This document shows, piece after piece, positions 15,735 through 23,491 of a stretch of DNA of 64,000 nt. The notes beneath the pieces are model-generated. The model was not told the origin of the DNA. It did not search any database and saw nothing but the letters and a program-made list of their open reading frames with translations. This DNA comes from Helicobacter sp. 12S02232-10. Its GTDB lineage: Bacteria; Campylobacterota; Campylobacteria; Campylobacterales; Helicobacteraceae. The position numbers were made by a program, and so were the translations under genes. The stretch spans positions 62,001 through 126,000 of the forward strand of contig NZ_MLAQ01000002.1 of NCBI RefSeq assembly GCF_002272895.1, given 5' to 3'. Positions within the stretch are counted from its first letter, which is position 1. The number at the start of each line of letters is the position of its first letter.

Positions 15735-17735
15735 TTAATTTTTGGTTGGGATTATGTAATCGTTCCAAGTTCCGCAGTTATAGTTTCCATTCCACGCCGT
15801 CCAATGACATTTTGAATCACTTTCAGATTTATCCCATACGCTCCAAACCTGACAAAGGCTTCCTTTGCCTTTTCTATAGTATTTAGTAATGAAATCTGTA
15901 TATTCTTTTGATTGTTTGGTATTATTGTTATCAGAATCTTTATAAAAATTCTCATTTACCTCATAAAACTTCATATAGTCCGCATCAAGCCCCAATTCAT
16001 TTTTAACCACGATTGTGCTCCGATCAATCGTTTTAACTCGTTTGGAGGTGTAGTAGATACTCGCTTCTTTTTCATCGTCTTGTTTGGGTCGTTGATAACC
16101 GATGGTAACCCCCGTATTGGTAGTTTTATAGGTGGTTTTCCATTGGGTTTTAATAATCAGATCACCATTGCTATAATGTGTTGTCCATCGATGGTAGCCT
16201 TTATTACATTTTGTATTATCATCACTGCTTGAATTTAACATCCTCTCCTTTATCTCAAACTCATAAGTCCCATTCATATCCCCCTCCTCAACTCCCCCAT
16301 CTTTTTGATTATTGGCTAATTTGATATAAGGCGTTGTAATTCTCCCACTCTTGCCTCCATCATTGCTGTAATCACAGCCGGTAATGTCATAATAGCTTCC
16401 AGCAACGCTGTCATAAGCTTTTATTTGGGTTCTTCTGTAAGCTTGAAGATTAGGATCATCCATTTCCCAAAGCCCGCAAGCATATTCTTGATAGCCAAAT
16501 TCAAATGGTGAATAAATGCCGTGATTGATATAAACTTTTTGATTGGTTTTAGGATCGATGTAGTATTGATTCACCATTCTTTTGAGTTTTTTATCCGCAT
16601 CATCCTTTTCATAACTGATTAATTCTTCCTGCACATTCATATAATCCCCGCAATCTGCAGCTGTATGGATCAGTCCATCTATTCCTCTGAATAAAATTTG
16701 TGTTTGAAACATCCAAGCTTCTCCTCCGCCATAGCCTTTGTTATCAGTAACTTGCAATTTGCATTTTGAATCGTCCTTATATAAGGGGAAACGATATTCA
16801 TCTCCGGCTAAATCTACGCACCCTCCGATATTTTGAGTTTGATTTTCTTTATCAACGTAATAAAATTGCGTTTGTTTAATCGCCATTCCGTCATTAAAGT
16901 CATAACGGTATTCACATTTGGTATCGTCTCTTTGAGCTTTTAAATCCGTGCAATTCCCGTCTTTATCCACAATGGATAAACTGATTGAGTTTTTGCCGTC
17001 ATATTGCGGGGCTTTGCAGTATTGAGCTGAATAATTTGAAACTCCCCCTGCATCTCCTTGAGTATTATTGCCATTAGGGACAATCACAGGGTTAGGCACA
17101 TTGCTAGAATTATTGCCGTTATTGGAGGGAATATAACTGCCACTACTTCCGCTAAAATCGCCATTTCCTGATGAAAAAGGGCTGGTATAGCTGTTATTGC
17201 CCCCGCCACTGTTGCCGCTATTGGTTGCAGAATTACCATTTGTCCCATTTTTGCTGCTATTCCCATTATCAGTTATCACGCCACCTTTTTGTTTGTAGGC
17301 ATTGATATCAATGCCTAAAATCTTTGCGATTTCTTCTTGATTTTCTCCTGCTAAAATAAGCTTAGAACCTTTTTGAAGTTTTTTGGCATTTTTAACTTCT
17401 TTGATTGTTGAGGGATTGCTTGAGAGAGAATGGGTTTGATTGTTTGTCTTAATTTCGCGCACCATAAATGCTGCGGACTTTCTATCGCTGCTAAGCTTAT
17501 AATCCCCGATAGCAATCGCAGGATAGACTTTATTGTCAAATACGACCCTGCCTCTTAGCGCCCCTTGTTTTTTACTTAAATTAATATCTTTATCAGTGAT
17601 AATCATTAAGGCAAAAACCGAACTGAAAACACCTGAAAAAGCACACAGGCAGGCTATTTTCATTAATTTGTTTTTACTTTTTTTTACTATTATGCTTCTT
17701 GTCATTTCTTTTAAATTATTTAAAATATTTTTCAT
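15735..17735 (-). CDS. Large cysteine-rich exported protein with internal repeats, 666 aa
   Basis: The start is MKNILNNLKEMTRS, with AAAGGAGAGACA in front; 35 earlier codons have no such site. A hydrophobic segment (LMKIACLCAFSGVF, then SSVFALMII, about 23-46) acts as signal or anchor. A Gly/Ser/Asn linker spans about 155-240. From about 255 to the end there are some fifteen cysteines in a repeating plan: a leading Cys (TKCEYRYDF; SKCKLQVTD; YACGLWEMD; TKCNKGYHR), then a TQ strand (KQTQFYY; FQTQILF; RRTQIKA; IKTQWKT), and in three units a closing Cys (GGCVDL; ADCGDY; TGCDYS). Disulfide-linked modules outside the cytoplasm are likely, perhaps a surface adhesin or pilus-associated protein. No known family was recognised. 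Confidence 0.7.
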   Translation of the reverse strand: MKNILNNLKEMTRSIIVKKSKNKLMKIACLCAFSGVFSSVFALMIITDKDINLSKKQGALRGRVVFDNKVYPAIAIGDYKLSSDRKSAAFMVREIKTNNQTHSLSSNPSTIKEVKNAKKLQKGSKLILAGENQEEIAKILGIDINAYKQKGGVITDNGNSSKNGTNGNSATNSGNSGGGNNSYTSPFSSGNGDFSGSSGSYIPSNNGNNSSNVPNPVIVPNGNNTQGDAGGVSNYSAQYCKAPQYDGKNSISLSIVDKDGNCTDLKAQRDDTKCEYRYDFNDGMAIKQTQFYYVDKENQTQNIGGCVDLAGDEYRFPLYKDDSKCKLQVTDNKGYGGGEAWMFQTQILFRGIDGLIHTAADCGDYMNVQEELISYEKDDADKKLKRMVNQYYIDPKTNQKVYINHGIYSPFEFGYQEYACGLWEMDDPNLQAYRRTQIKAYDSVAGSYYDITGCDYSNDGGKSGRITTPYIKLANNQKDGGVEEGDMNGTYEFEIKERMLNSSSDDNTKCNKGYHRWTTHYSNGDLIIKTQWKTTYKTTNTGVTIGYQRPKQDDEKEASIYYTSKRVKTIDRSTIVVKNELGLDADYMKFYEVNENFYKDSDNNNTKQSKEYTDFITKYYRKGKGSLCQVWSVWDKSESDSKCHWTAWNGNYNCGTWNDYIIPTKN

Positions 17736-17745
17736 TGTCTCTCCT

Positions 17746-18342
17746 TTAGATTTCTCTATCCCATTTTTTGGATTTTGGTTTGGATTTGCAGATTTGCCTG
17801 TTATTGTCGCATTCATTGTTTTTAGGTAGAATGACATCAATATTTTCTTTTGGTAGCCTAAGCCGAGTATCTTCTTGTTTGCTACCTAGCTGAGTGAAAG
17901 TTTGGATAATATCAGCACTGCCTGTTTTCTCGTTACTTCTTTTTTCAAGCCTTTTTAGATCTCTTTCATCAACTTTGGTTGCGTGTATTACCTCTCCTGT
18001 TTCTTTTGTAATAACTACTTTTCCAATTTTATTTTCTTGCATATATTTGACAATTAAAGAGGCATCTAATCGATTATTCCTATAAAAATGTGTTGGATTT
18101 TCTAACACTTTTCTAATAAGTCTAAACACATCACTAGGCTTATCAAACATTTCAGGGTGCTTATCAGCAAGCTTTTCTAAATCTGCGAGAATATGATTTT
18201 GCGTAAGCTCTGCTAAGGAACAAATATTTTCATCTATGCTCATTCCCACTTTATAATCACTTTTTATCTTGTCTGTTGATAAAATTTCAAATTCTGTTTT
18301 TGTTATTTTTTCACTCATCTTGTCTATTCTTTTTTCATTCAT
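17746..18342 (-). CDS. Putative PBECR-type nuclease-like protein, 198 aa
   Basis: The start is MNEKRIDKMSEK with AAAAGGAGCAATAAAA upstream. Residues about 38-125 (ENICSLAELTQNHILADLEK, LADKHPEMFDKPSDVFRLIR, VLENPTHFYRNN, KIGKVVITKETGEVIHATK) fit the pattern of phage-type barnase/EndoU-like domains: a KH-P start, a helix, 'LENP..F', a strand, and G-x-VIHATK. The tail is basic with two Cys (NNECDN, QICKSK). It has no signal peptide. The distance from its stop to the Cys-rich gene is ten bases, so they are co-translated. It is a second nuclease-like protein within 3 kb. The match is suggestive only; an inactive scaffold role is possible. Confidence 0.45.
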   Translation of the reverse strand: MNEKRIDKMSEKITKTEFEILSTDKIKSDYKVGMSIDENICSLAELTQNHILADLEKLADKHPEMFDKPSDVFRLIRKVLENPTHFYRNNRLDASLIVKYMQENKIGKVVITKETGEVIHATKVDERDLKRLEKRSNEKTGSADIIQTFTQLGSKQEDTRLRLPKENIDVILPKNNECDNNRQICKSKPKSKKWDREI

Positions 18343-18360
18343 TTTTATTGCTCCTTTTGT

Positions 18361-19692
18361 TTAGTATTCATTTTCATCATCGCTGAGATCATCATCTTTT
18401 GGCAGCGGTTTATATTCTTTAAAAAATTCTGTTAAAACCTCTCCATCTTTTGGTTCCGGAAAAAAGATATCCACATTGGGAGAAATAAAAATTCTGCTTC
18501 CCTCTTTGATGGTAATAATGGGTTTAATCCGCACCTGCTCTCTTAAAATTTGCGCGACAATATTAGAAACATCATCTTTCATTTGTCCCATTAACTGAGC
18601 GGTTTGATAGCTTTGATACACACCTCCTCCTCCGCTTTTATTGAGTTGTGTGTTTAATCCGGAACTGATGGCTAAAAGCAAACCGTTTGAGAGAGTGGAG
18701 AGTGTGAGAGGCAAGCCGTATTTTTCCCAATACTTATTATGCAAGTTTCCAATAAGCCCTGCATAACCTTTGACATCAGCCCCTTTGGCATTGGTTAAAA
18801 TGATATTGACTCCTTGTGGTGTGATAATGCGACTCCACACCACTTCCAGACGATATTCCCCGATTTTGTTATTGCTATTGTAAAATCCGATTGCGTGCGA
18901 ACCTTTTGGAATGAGTACGGCTCGTCCCATTGCCGCATAAATATCGCTTTCAACTTGTGCGATTACTTTATTGCCTCCGATTTGAGAACTGATAGGCGTG
19001 ATTAAAATCGCCGGTATCATTCTGTCTGCCGTAATGGTTCTTAAAAGCTTGTGTTCATTACTTGCCTCATCTTTTTTATCAAGATTGCTAAAAGAGCTTG
19101 CCCCATAATCAATATCTCGATTGATTTTGCTTTCAGGGTCGCTCGGATTAACATCAGCGCTTTCAAATCGTTTGGCAAGTTGTAATAATCTTTCTTTATT
19201 AGTGGGGGAGGCGGATTTATAATCAAATTGGGCATTGGATGTGCGTCGGCGCGAATTATTTAAACCGGTTAAATTATTTTTATTGGTCTTATTGTTTTTA
19301 TCTGCAGATTGATTCACCTCCGCATTTGGATGCAGTACAATGATTTTTTCTTTAGGCAAAACAATATTGCCATTTTCATCAACAATGTTGCCATCTTTGT
19401 CTTTGTGATAATTTTGATTTGCTTGGATTTGAACTTGTTTTTCAACCTCATTTAAAGTCTTGTCAATCGATTTTTCCAACTCGCTTTGTATTTTGCCCTT
19501 GCTTGATTGGCTGTTTTGGTCTTTAGAGTCGGCAAAAAGATAATCAGAAAGCGGGAATTTTGTATTGACTTCAAATTCACTTTCACCTTCATCAACATCA
19601 GTAAAAACAATCATCAGCATTAAAATACTCGCGATGCTTAGGGGTATCCAAATAACTTTTCGTTTGAGTAGCCTAAGAATGCCAGAAAACAT
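18361..19692 (-). CDS. virB10: VirB10-family core complex protein, 443 aa
   Basis: The protein spans from the inner membrane to the outer-membrane pore of the T4SS. One membrane helix lies at about 12-30 (VIWIPLSIASILMLMIVF). A charged, flexible periplasmic region follows to about 205. The C-terminal barrel is TITADRMIPAILITPISSQI, then IYAAMGRAVLIPKGSHAIGF, VVWSRIITPQGVNIIL, and GADVKGYAGLIGNLHNKYWE, followed by IFISPNVDIFF. Length is near usual. Its start codon overlaps the virB9 stop by one base (TAATG), so they are coupled. Confidence 0.95.
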   Translation of the reverse strand: MFSGILRLLKRKVIWIPLSIASILMLMIVFTDVDEGESEFEVNTKFPLSDYLFADSKDQNSQSSKGKIQSELEKSIDKTLNEVEKQVQIQANQNYHKDKDGNIVDENGNIVLPKEKIIVLHPNAEVNQSADKNNKTNKNNLTGLNNSRRRTSNAQFDYKSASPTNKERLLQLAKRFESADVNPSDPESKINRDIDYGASSFSNLDKKDEASNEHKLLRTITADRMIPAILITPISSQIGGNKVIAQVESDIYAAMGRAVLIPKGSHAIGFYNSNNKIGEYRLEVVWSRIITPQGVNIILTNAKGADVKGYAGLIGNLHNKYWEKYGLPLTLSTLSNGLLLAISSGLNTQLNKSGGGGVYQSYQTAQLMGQMKDDVSNIVAQILREQVRIKPIITIKEGSRIFISPNVDIFFPEPKDGEVLTEFFKEYKPLPKDDDLSDDENEY

Positions 19693-21071
19693 TATTTTGC
19701 CTCTTGTTTTGTTTTTTGAGTTTTTTTATTTGGGATTTTTTCCACGCAGACATATTCGTCTCCAAGTCTTAAAGTCCATTTTCTTCCGACGTCTTCAGCA
19801 ATAATATAATTGCCTACAATGCGTGAATTTACAGGATTATCGTATTGATCAACGACTTTATAGGCGTAGGGAAATTTTGAAATGCTTTTTTCTCTGTCAA
19901 ATTTGAAATAAGTATATTTCCCATCATCAAAAATCTCTTGAGATTGCATATTTTCAGCTTCTTTAGAAGTCTTTTTATAAAGCCATAAACTCTGCCAAGT
20001 TCTTTTTGCTTTTGGCTTTTGGTAATAATCTTTTTGGATTTGAGACTTGTCAATGAATAAATGATTGACACCATCTCCAATCCTGATAAATTTGCCATCA
20101 TCAATTTCTTTGGAGGAATAATCAATTTTTTTAGAAATCACATCGTCCCCATCATTTTTGCCACTTTTGGGATTACTATACGCATCTTGTGAGCTTTCTT
20201 GAGGCTTTGAAAAAGGATTTTTCATATCAAGCAAATAAGAATTTTTTTCTTGAAGTTTTTTAAACTTTTCCTCTTTTTCTTTTTGCTCTTTATTTTTATC
20301 CACATCAATTTTTCCAATTTTTCGACTATCTGAAACAAACACGCTTAAAACAGGGTTTCTGGAATTGGTGAAGTGGGTGGAAAATAAGTAGAAGGTATAT
20401 ATTTTTCCGCTTTTTCCAATTATAGTGAGGTTAGTGTCTATGCCGATTAAAAGCGGTTTGATGAGTAAAATATTACTCAAATCAAATCCCTCTTTTTGGG
20501 GTGTTTCAACTTCAAATCCGCTGGGATCGCCTAATGAAATATAAAGAATGCTGTCATTATCAAAGACAAACATTGTGCTCATCGCATATCTGAGTCTGAT
20601 TTTATGGGTATCCCCAGCGACATAATGAATGTTGAGATTATTATCCTGCAGGTTTCTTTTTCTAGAAAAAAATGAATTTTGAATGGCATTTAAAAACATC
20701 ATTTTAGAGGCATTTTGTTCTTTTTCCTGTTCTTCATAAGCTTGTAGGGAAATTCCGCCATCACTATTTGCTCTCGCATTTGAAGGTTGCGCGCTTGTAT
20801 TTTGATTTTGTGCAGGATTTTCAAATGGGGATGGCACAGGTTGGGGATCAGCTTGCAAACAGGCAATGAATAAAATCGCAAACAAGGCAAAAATTCTTAA
20901 GCCTATATTTTGACAGCTTGGCTTTTGAATCCGATCTGCAATGATTTTGATTTTCCCCTCTTTTACTGCCTCTTTAATCCCCTTATAAAAATTATAAAAA
21001 ACTTCTTTGTATTTTTTATGATCTCTATGATTTTTGACTTGTTGCATAGCTTTTTGCATCATTGTTTTCAC
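19692..21071 (-). CDS. virB9: VirB9-family core complex protein, 459 aa
   Basis: The periplasmic/outer-membrane core component has a GTG start overlapping the virB8 stop, with GGAG eight bases before it. The basic N-terminus (about 1-52) precedes a hydrophobic export segment (IGLRIFALFAILFIACLQA). The N-terminal VirB9 domain includes IHYVAGDTHKIRLRYAMSTM and IYTFYLFSTHFTNSRN. The C-terminal domain includes DGKYTYFKFD, YAYKVVDQYDNPVNSRIVG, NYIIAED and WTLRLGDEYVCV. The unusually long N-terminus before the export signal is shared by Helicobacter relatives such as CagX-type proteins. It forms the outer ring with VirB7 and VirB10. Confidence 0.93.
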   Translation of the reverse strand: MKTMMQKAMQQVKNHRDHKKYKEVFYNFYKGIKEAVKEGKIKIIADRIQKPSCQNIGLRIFALFAILFIACLQADPQPVPSPFENPAQNQNTSAQPSNARANSDGGISLQAYEEQEKEQNASKMMFLNAIQNSFFSRKRNLQDNNLNIHYVAGDTHKIRLRYAMSTMFVFDNDSILYISLGDPSGFEVETPQKEGFDLSNILLIKPLLIGIDTNLTIIGKSGKIYTFYLFSTHFTNSRNPVLSVFVSDSRKIGKIDVDKNKEQKEKEEKFKKLQEKNSYLLDMKNPFSKPQESSQDAYSNPKSGKNDGDDVISKKIDYSSKEIDDGKFIRIGDGVNHLFIDKSQIQKDYYQKPKAKRTWQSLWLYKKTSKEAENMQSQEIFDDGKYTYFKFDREKSISKFPYAYKVVDQYDNPVNSRIVGNYIIAEDVGRKWTLRLGDEYVCVEKIPNKKTQKTKQEAK

Positions 21072-22453
21072 TTATTTTCTCCTGCAAACGGGGATATAAG
21101 ATCTTGTTGCTCTTGCTTTGTTTCTTTTTTGGTTTCTTTGTTATCTTTTAGAGGACTTATTGTAGACATTAATTTTTCTTTAGAATCAGAATTTTCTTTT
21201 TTATCATTTTCTTGTTCTGTGTTTTCATTGTGTGGGCGCTCTTTTGAGTTTTCTGATTCTTTTAACTTGTTTAATTCTTTTGCTTTTCTCAGTCTTTCTA
21301 ATTCCATCTCTAATTCTTCAATTTCATCTGGAGTTAATGCTTCTGATTTTGTATCTGACTTAGTCTCTGATTCTTGGCTTGTCTTATCTTTATCTTGAAG
21401 ATTGTATTGGTAGGCATCGTTAATATTTTCCTCATTATTGAGTCCGTCGCTACCAATCCCTTTTTTCAGATTTTTATAATGAATTCTTGAAGGTGTCTTA
21501 TCGGGATCTTTAACTTGATTTTTGGGATCGAGCTCTTTAATCGTAGCAATTTCTGTGATGGCATAACCTGTTACCATAAAGCCTGTGGGATTTTTTGGCA
21601 TTGATTGAAAATCAATTTCAATCGGTTTGAATTCATAAGCAATCACAATGCGATAGCGCTTTTCACTTTGCAATAACCCATTAGCATATAAAGTGATATT
21701 GACATCAGCGTTGGCATAACCTTTTTTAATTGTTGAGATATTGATAATTTGGACGTTTCTTTTGAGATTGTTATTGGTATAGATTGAATCTTGCTTTGCC
21801 ACGATTTTTTCAAAAATTTGCCACACTTCAGGAGTGCTTTGCTCTCTGACAATATCAAATCGCATTTCATCATCAATGCGATTAATGCTTTCTCGATTGA
21901 GGATATATGCTCCTAATAATTGCCTGATGAGCGCAACATTGGCAGTAATCTTTGAATCTGCTTTTTGCACAATAGCAAAATTTTGAGTGGAAGTTGCAAA
22001 TGTTACTAAATAAGGAACTTTTTCTTTTAAGGGAAAAAGAGAAATGATTAAAATCAGTTCAATTAAAGTCGTGATAAAGAAAAAGCCTGCAATTAAAATC
22101 AGCCAATCTCCAATTTTTCGTTCCATCTTAAAGATTGTATTTGCATTGCTCACGCTTTCAAAAAGCATTGTAACCTGTAGGTGTTTTCTTGCCTTTGACA
22201 TCAGTTTATTTTCAAAAAACTGCTTGATTTTATCTTTGACATCAGCAATATTTGCTAAAACACTTTTTTTACTATTTTCTTCTTTTATTTGTTCTTCAAG
22301 GCTTTTTTCTGGGATATTTTTTGTATTTTCAATATCATTATCCATTTTGTCAATATTGATATTGTCAGTATTATTAATAATTTTTTCTGCATTATTGAAG
22401 CCATTTAGATTATTTTCAGCATTCGCATTGCTTTCTTTATTAATTTCTTGCAT
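21068..22453 (-). CDS. virB8: VirB8-family inner-membrane assembly protein, 461 aa
   Basis: A long Asn/Glu-rich cytoplasmic region (about 1-85) precedes the conserved entry (KARKHLQVTMLFESVSNANT). One membrane helix follows at about 117-141 (WLILIAGFFFITTLIELILI). The periplasmic VirB8/NTF2-like domain runs to about 300 (KEKVPYLVTFATSTQNFAIV; YILNRESINRIDDEMRFDIV; YRIVIAYEFKPIEIDF; NPTGFMVTGYAITEI). The tail beyond 340 is a charged coiled coil (EEIEELEMELERLRKAKELN). Ordinary VirB8 is about 230 residues, so both extensions are extra. The ATG follows the Rha stop by seven bases. Confidence 0.93.
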   Translation of the reverse strand: MQEINKESNANAENNLNGFNNAEKIINNTDNINIDKMDNDIENTKNIPEKSLEEQIKEENSKKSVLANIADVKDKIKQFFENKLMSKARKHLQVTMLFESVSNANTIFKMERKIGDWLILIAGFFFITTLIELILIISLFPLKEKVPYLVTFATSTQNFAIVQKADSKITANVALIRQLLGAYILNRESINRIDDEMRFDIVREQSTPEVWQIFEKIVAKQDSIYTNNNLKRNVQIINISTIKKGYANADVNITLYANGLLQSEKRYRIVIAYEFKPIEIDFQSMPKNPTGFMVTGYAITEIATIKELDPKNQVKDPDKTPSRIHYKNLKKGIGSDGLNNEENINDAYQYNLQDKDKTSQESETKSDTKSEALTPDEIEELEMELERLRKAKELNKLKESENSKERPHNENTEQENDKKENSDSKEKLMSTISPLKDNKETKKETKQEQQDLISPFAGENK

Positions 22454-22460
22454 TCTTATT

Positions 22461-23177
22461 TCACTTACCTGCTAATTGTTGCTTGCATATTTCAATGTCT
22501 TTTTGAGTAAGATTTTCTTCATCAATGATTTTTTTTATAGAAACAGGATTTTTTTGGAGTAAATCTGCAATATCTTTTAATTTGCAACCTTTTTTATAAT
22601 AATTTAAAATATCTTGTCTTTCAGATTGAGTGATATGTCCATATTGGTTGATTTTAGCGAATGTCTTCATTTTGGTTTTCCCGCCAATGGAGGCAATAAA
22701 ATCTCTTTGAATGTTGATGATTTCATCTTTTAAGCCAAATTTTTCATTCTGCAATAAATCAATTTTAGCTTCAAGTAGTCTGACTTTTTGACTAAGATCT
22801 GCTATTTCTTTTTCTTTAGCAGGCAGACTATCAAGGAGTTGATTTCTCAGTTGAAATTCAATCTTATTAAAGGCATCTATAAAGGCAATTTTCCACTGAT
22901 AGGCTTTTGAACCCGTAAAGCCCATTACAAGCAATGAAAATCCATCGCGAGTGAGATTATAGGCAGGGCGTATTTCTCCTTTGGCATCTTTATAGGTAAC
23001 GCCCTTAAAATTTAGGGCGCTAAAATTATCATCAGGCAAATTTTTAATTTGAGCAATAATATTGTCGTGACGTTTGCCAAAAACCTCTGCAACATCATTA
23101 GAGCTAATAAAGGCTTTAAATTCTTTGATTTGAAAATCAATTTCTTTATTATTGATTATCACAATATTATCAGCCAT
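22461..23177 (-). CDS. Rha-family phage-type regulatory protein, 238 aa
   Basis: Residues about 1-110 carry the Rha (pRha) pattern: SSNDVAEVFGKRHDNIIAQI, FKGVTYKDAKGEIRPAYNLT, RDGFSLLVMGFTGSKAYQWK, and IAFIDAFNKIEFQLR. Rha proteins come from temperate phages, where they interfere with host functions or regulate. Residues about 115-150 are a coiled coil, and the end (RQDILNYYKKGCKLKDIADL, LQKNPVSIKKIIDEENLT) reads as a helix-turn-helix. It sits between the lipoprotein and virB8, touching both, so it is transcribed with the transfer genes and may be their regulator. Its presence inside a virB run is unusual. Confidence 0.85.
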   Translation of the reverse strand: MADNIVIINNKEIDFQIKEFKAFISSNDVAEVFGKRHDNIIAQIKNLPDDNFSALNFKGVTYKDAKGEIRPAYNLTRDGFSLLVMGFTGSKAYQWKIAFIDAFNKIEFQLRNQLLDSLPAKEKEIADLSQKVRLLEAKIDLLQNEKFGLKDEIINIQRDFIASIGGKTKMKTFAKINQYGHITQSERQDILNYYKKGCKLKDIADLLQKNPVSIKKIIDEENLTQKDIEICKQQLAGK

Positions 23178-23491
23178 TATAAACTCCTTTCTTTTGTGTC
23201 TAACGCGTAATTTTCTCTTTTGTCTGAGGAAAAATAGCTAACGCCCTTGAATTTTGGGGCGATGGTATTGAATTTGTTTGATTTACTAATTCCATTCAGT
23301 TTTTTTATATCTTCAAAGCAAGCACAGGGAGATTTGTACATTTCATAATATTTATCGCTACAAGCACTTAAAATAAATACTGCAGAAAAAAGTCCTGTAA
23401 GCAATAATATTTTTCTTATTATTTGCTGACAACTTCTTATCTGATAAATATTTTGTATTTGCATTAGTTTTATCAATTTTTGTTTTTTCAT
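23177..23491 (-). CDS. virB7: VirB7-like lipoprotein, 104 aa
   Basis: The N-terminus has a long basic leader, then a hydrophobic stretch and lipobox (LLLTGLFSAVFILSACSDKY), with the lipid-bearing Cys at about 44. Two more cysteines follow (SPCACFED). In this position, between virB6 and virB8, a VirB7 role of anchoring VirB9 at the outer membrane is the natural reading. The start is unsettled, since an N-terminus of 43 residues before the lipid Cys is long. The segment FKGVSYFSSDKRENYA near the end resembles the Rha protein next door at DNA and protein level (see findings). Confidence 0.75.
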   Translation of the reverse strand: MKKQKLIKLMQIQNIYQIRSCQQIIRKILLLTGLFSAVFILSACSDKYYEMYKSPCACFEDIKKLNGISKSNKFNTIAPKFKGVSYFSSDKRENYALDTKERSL

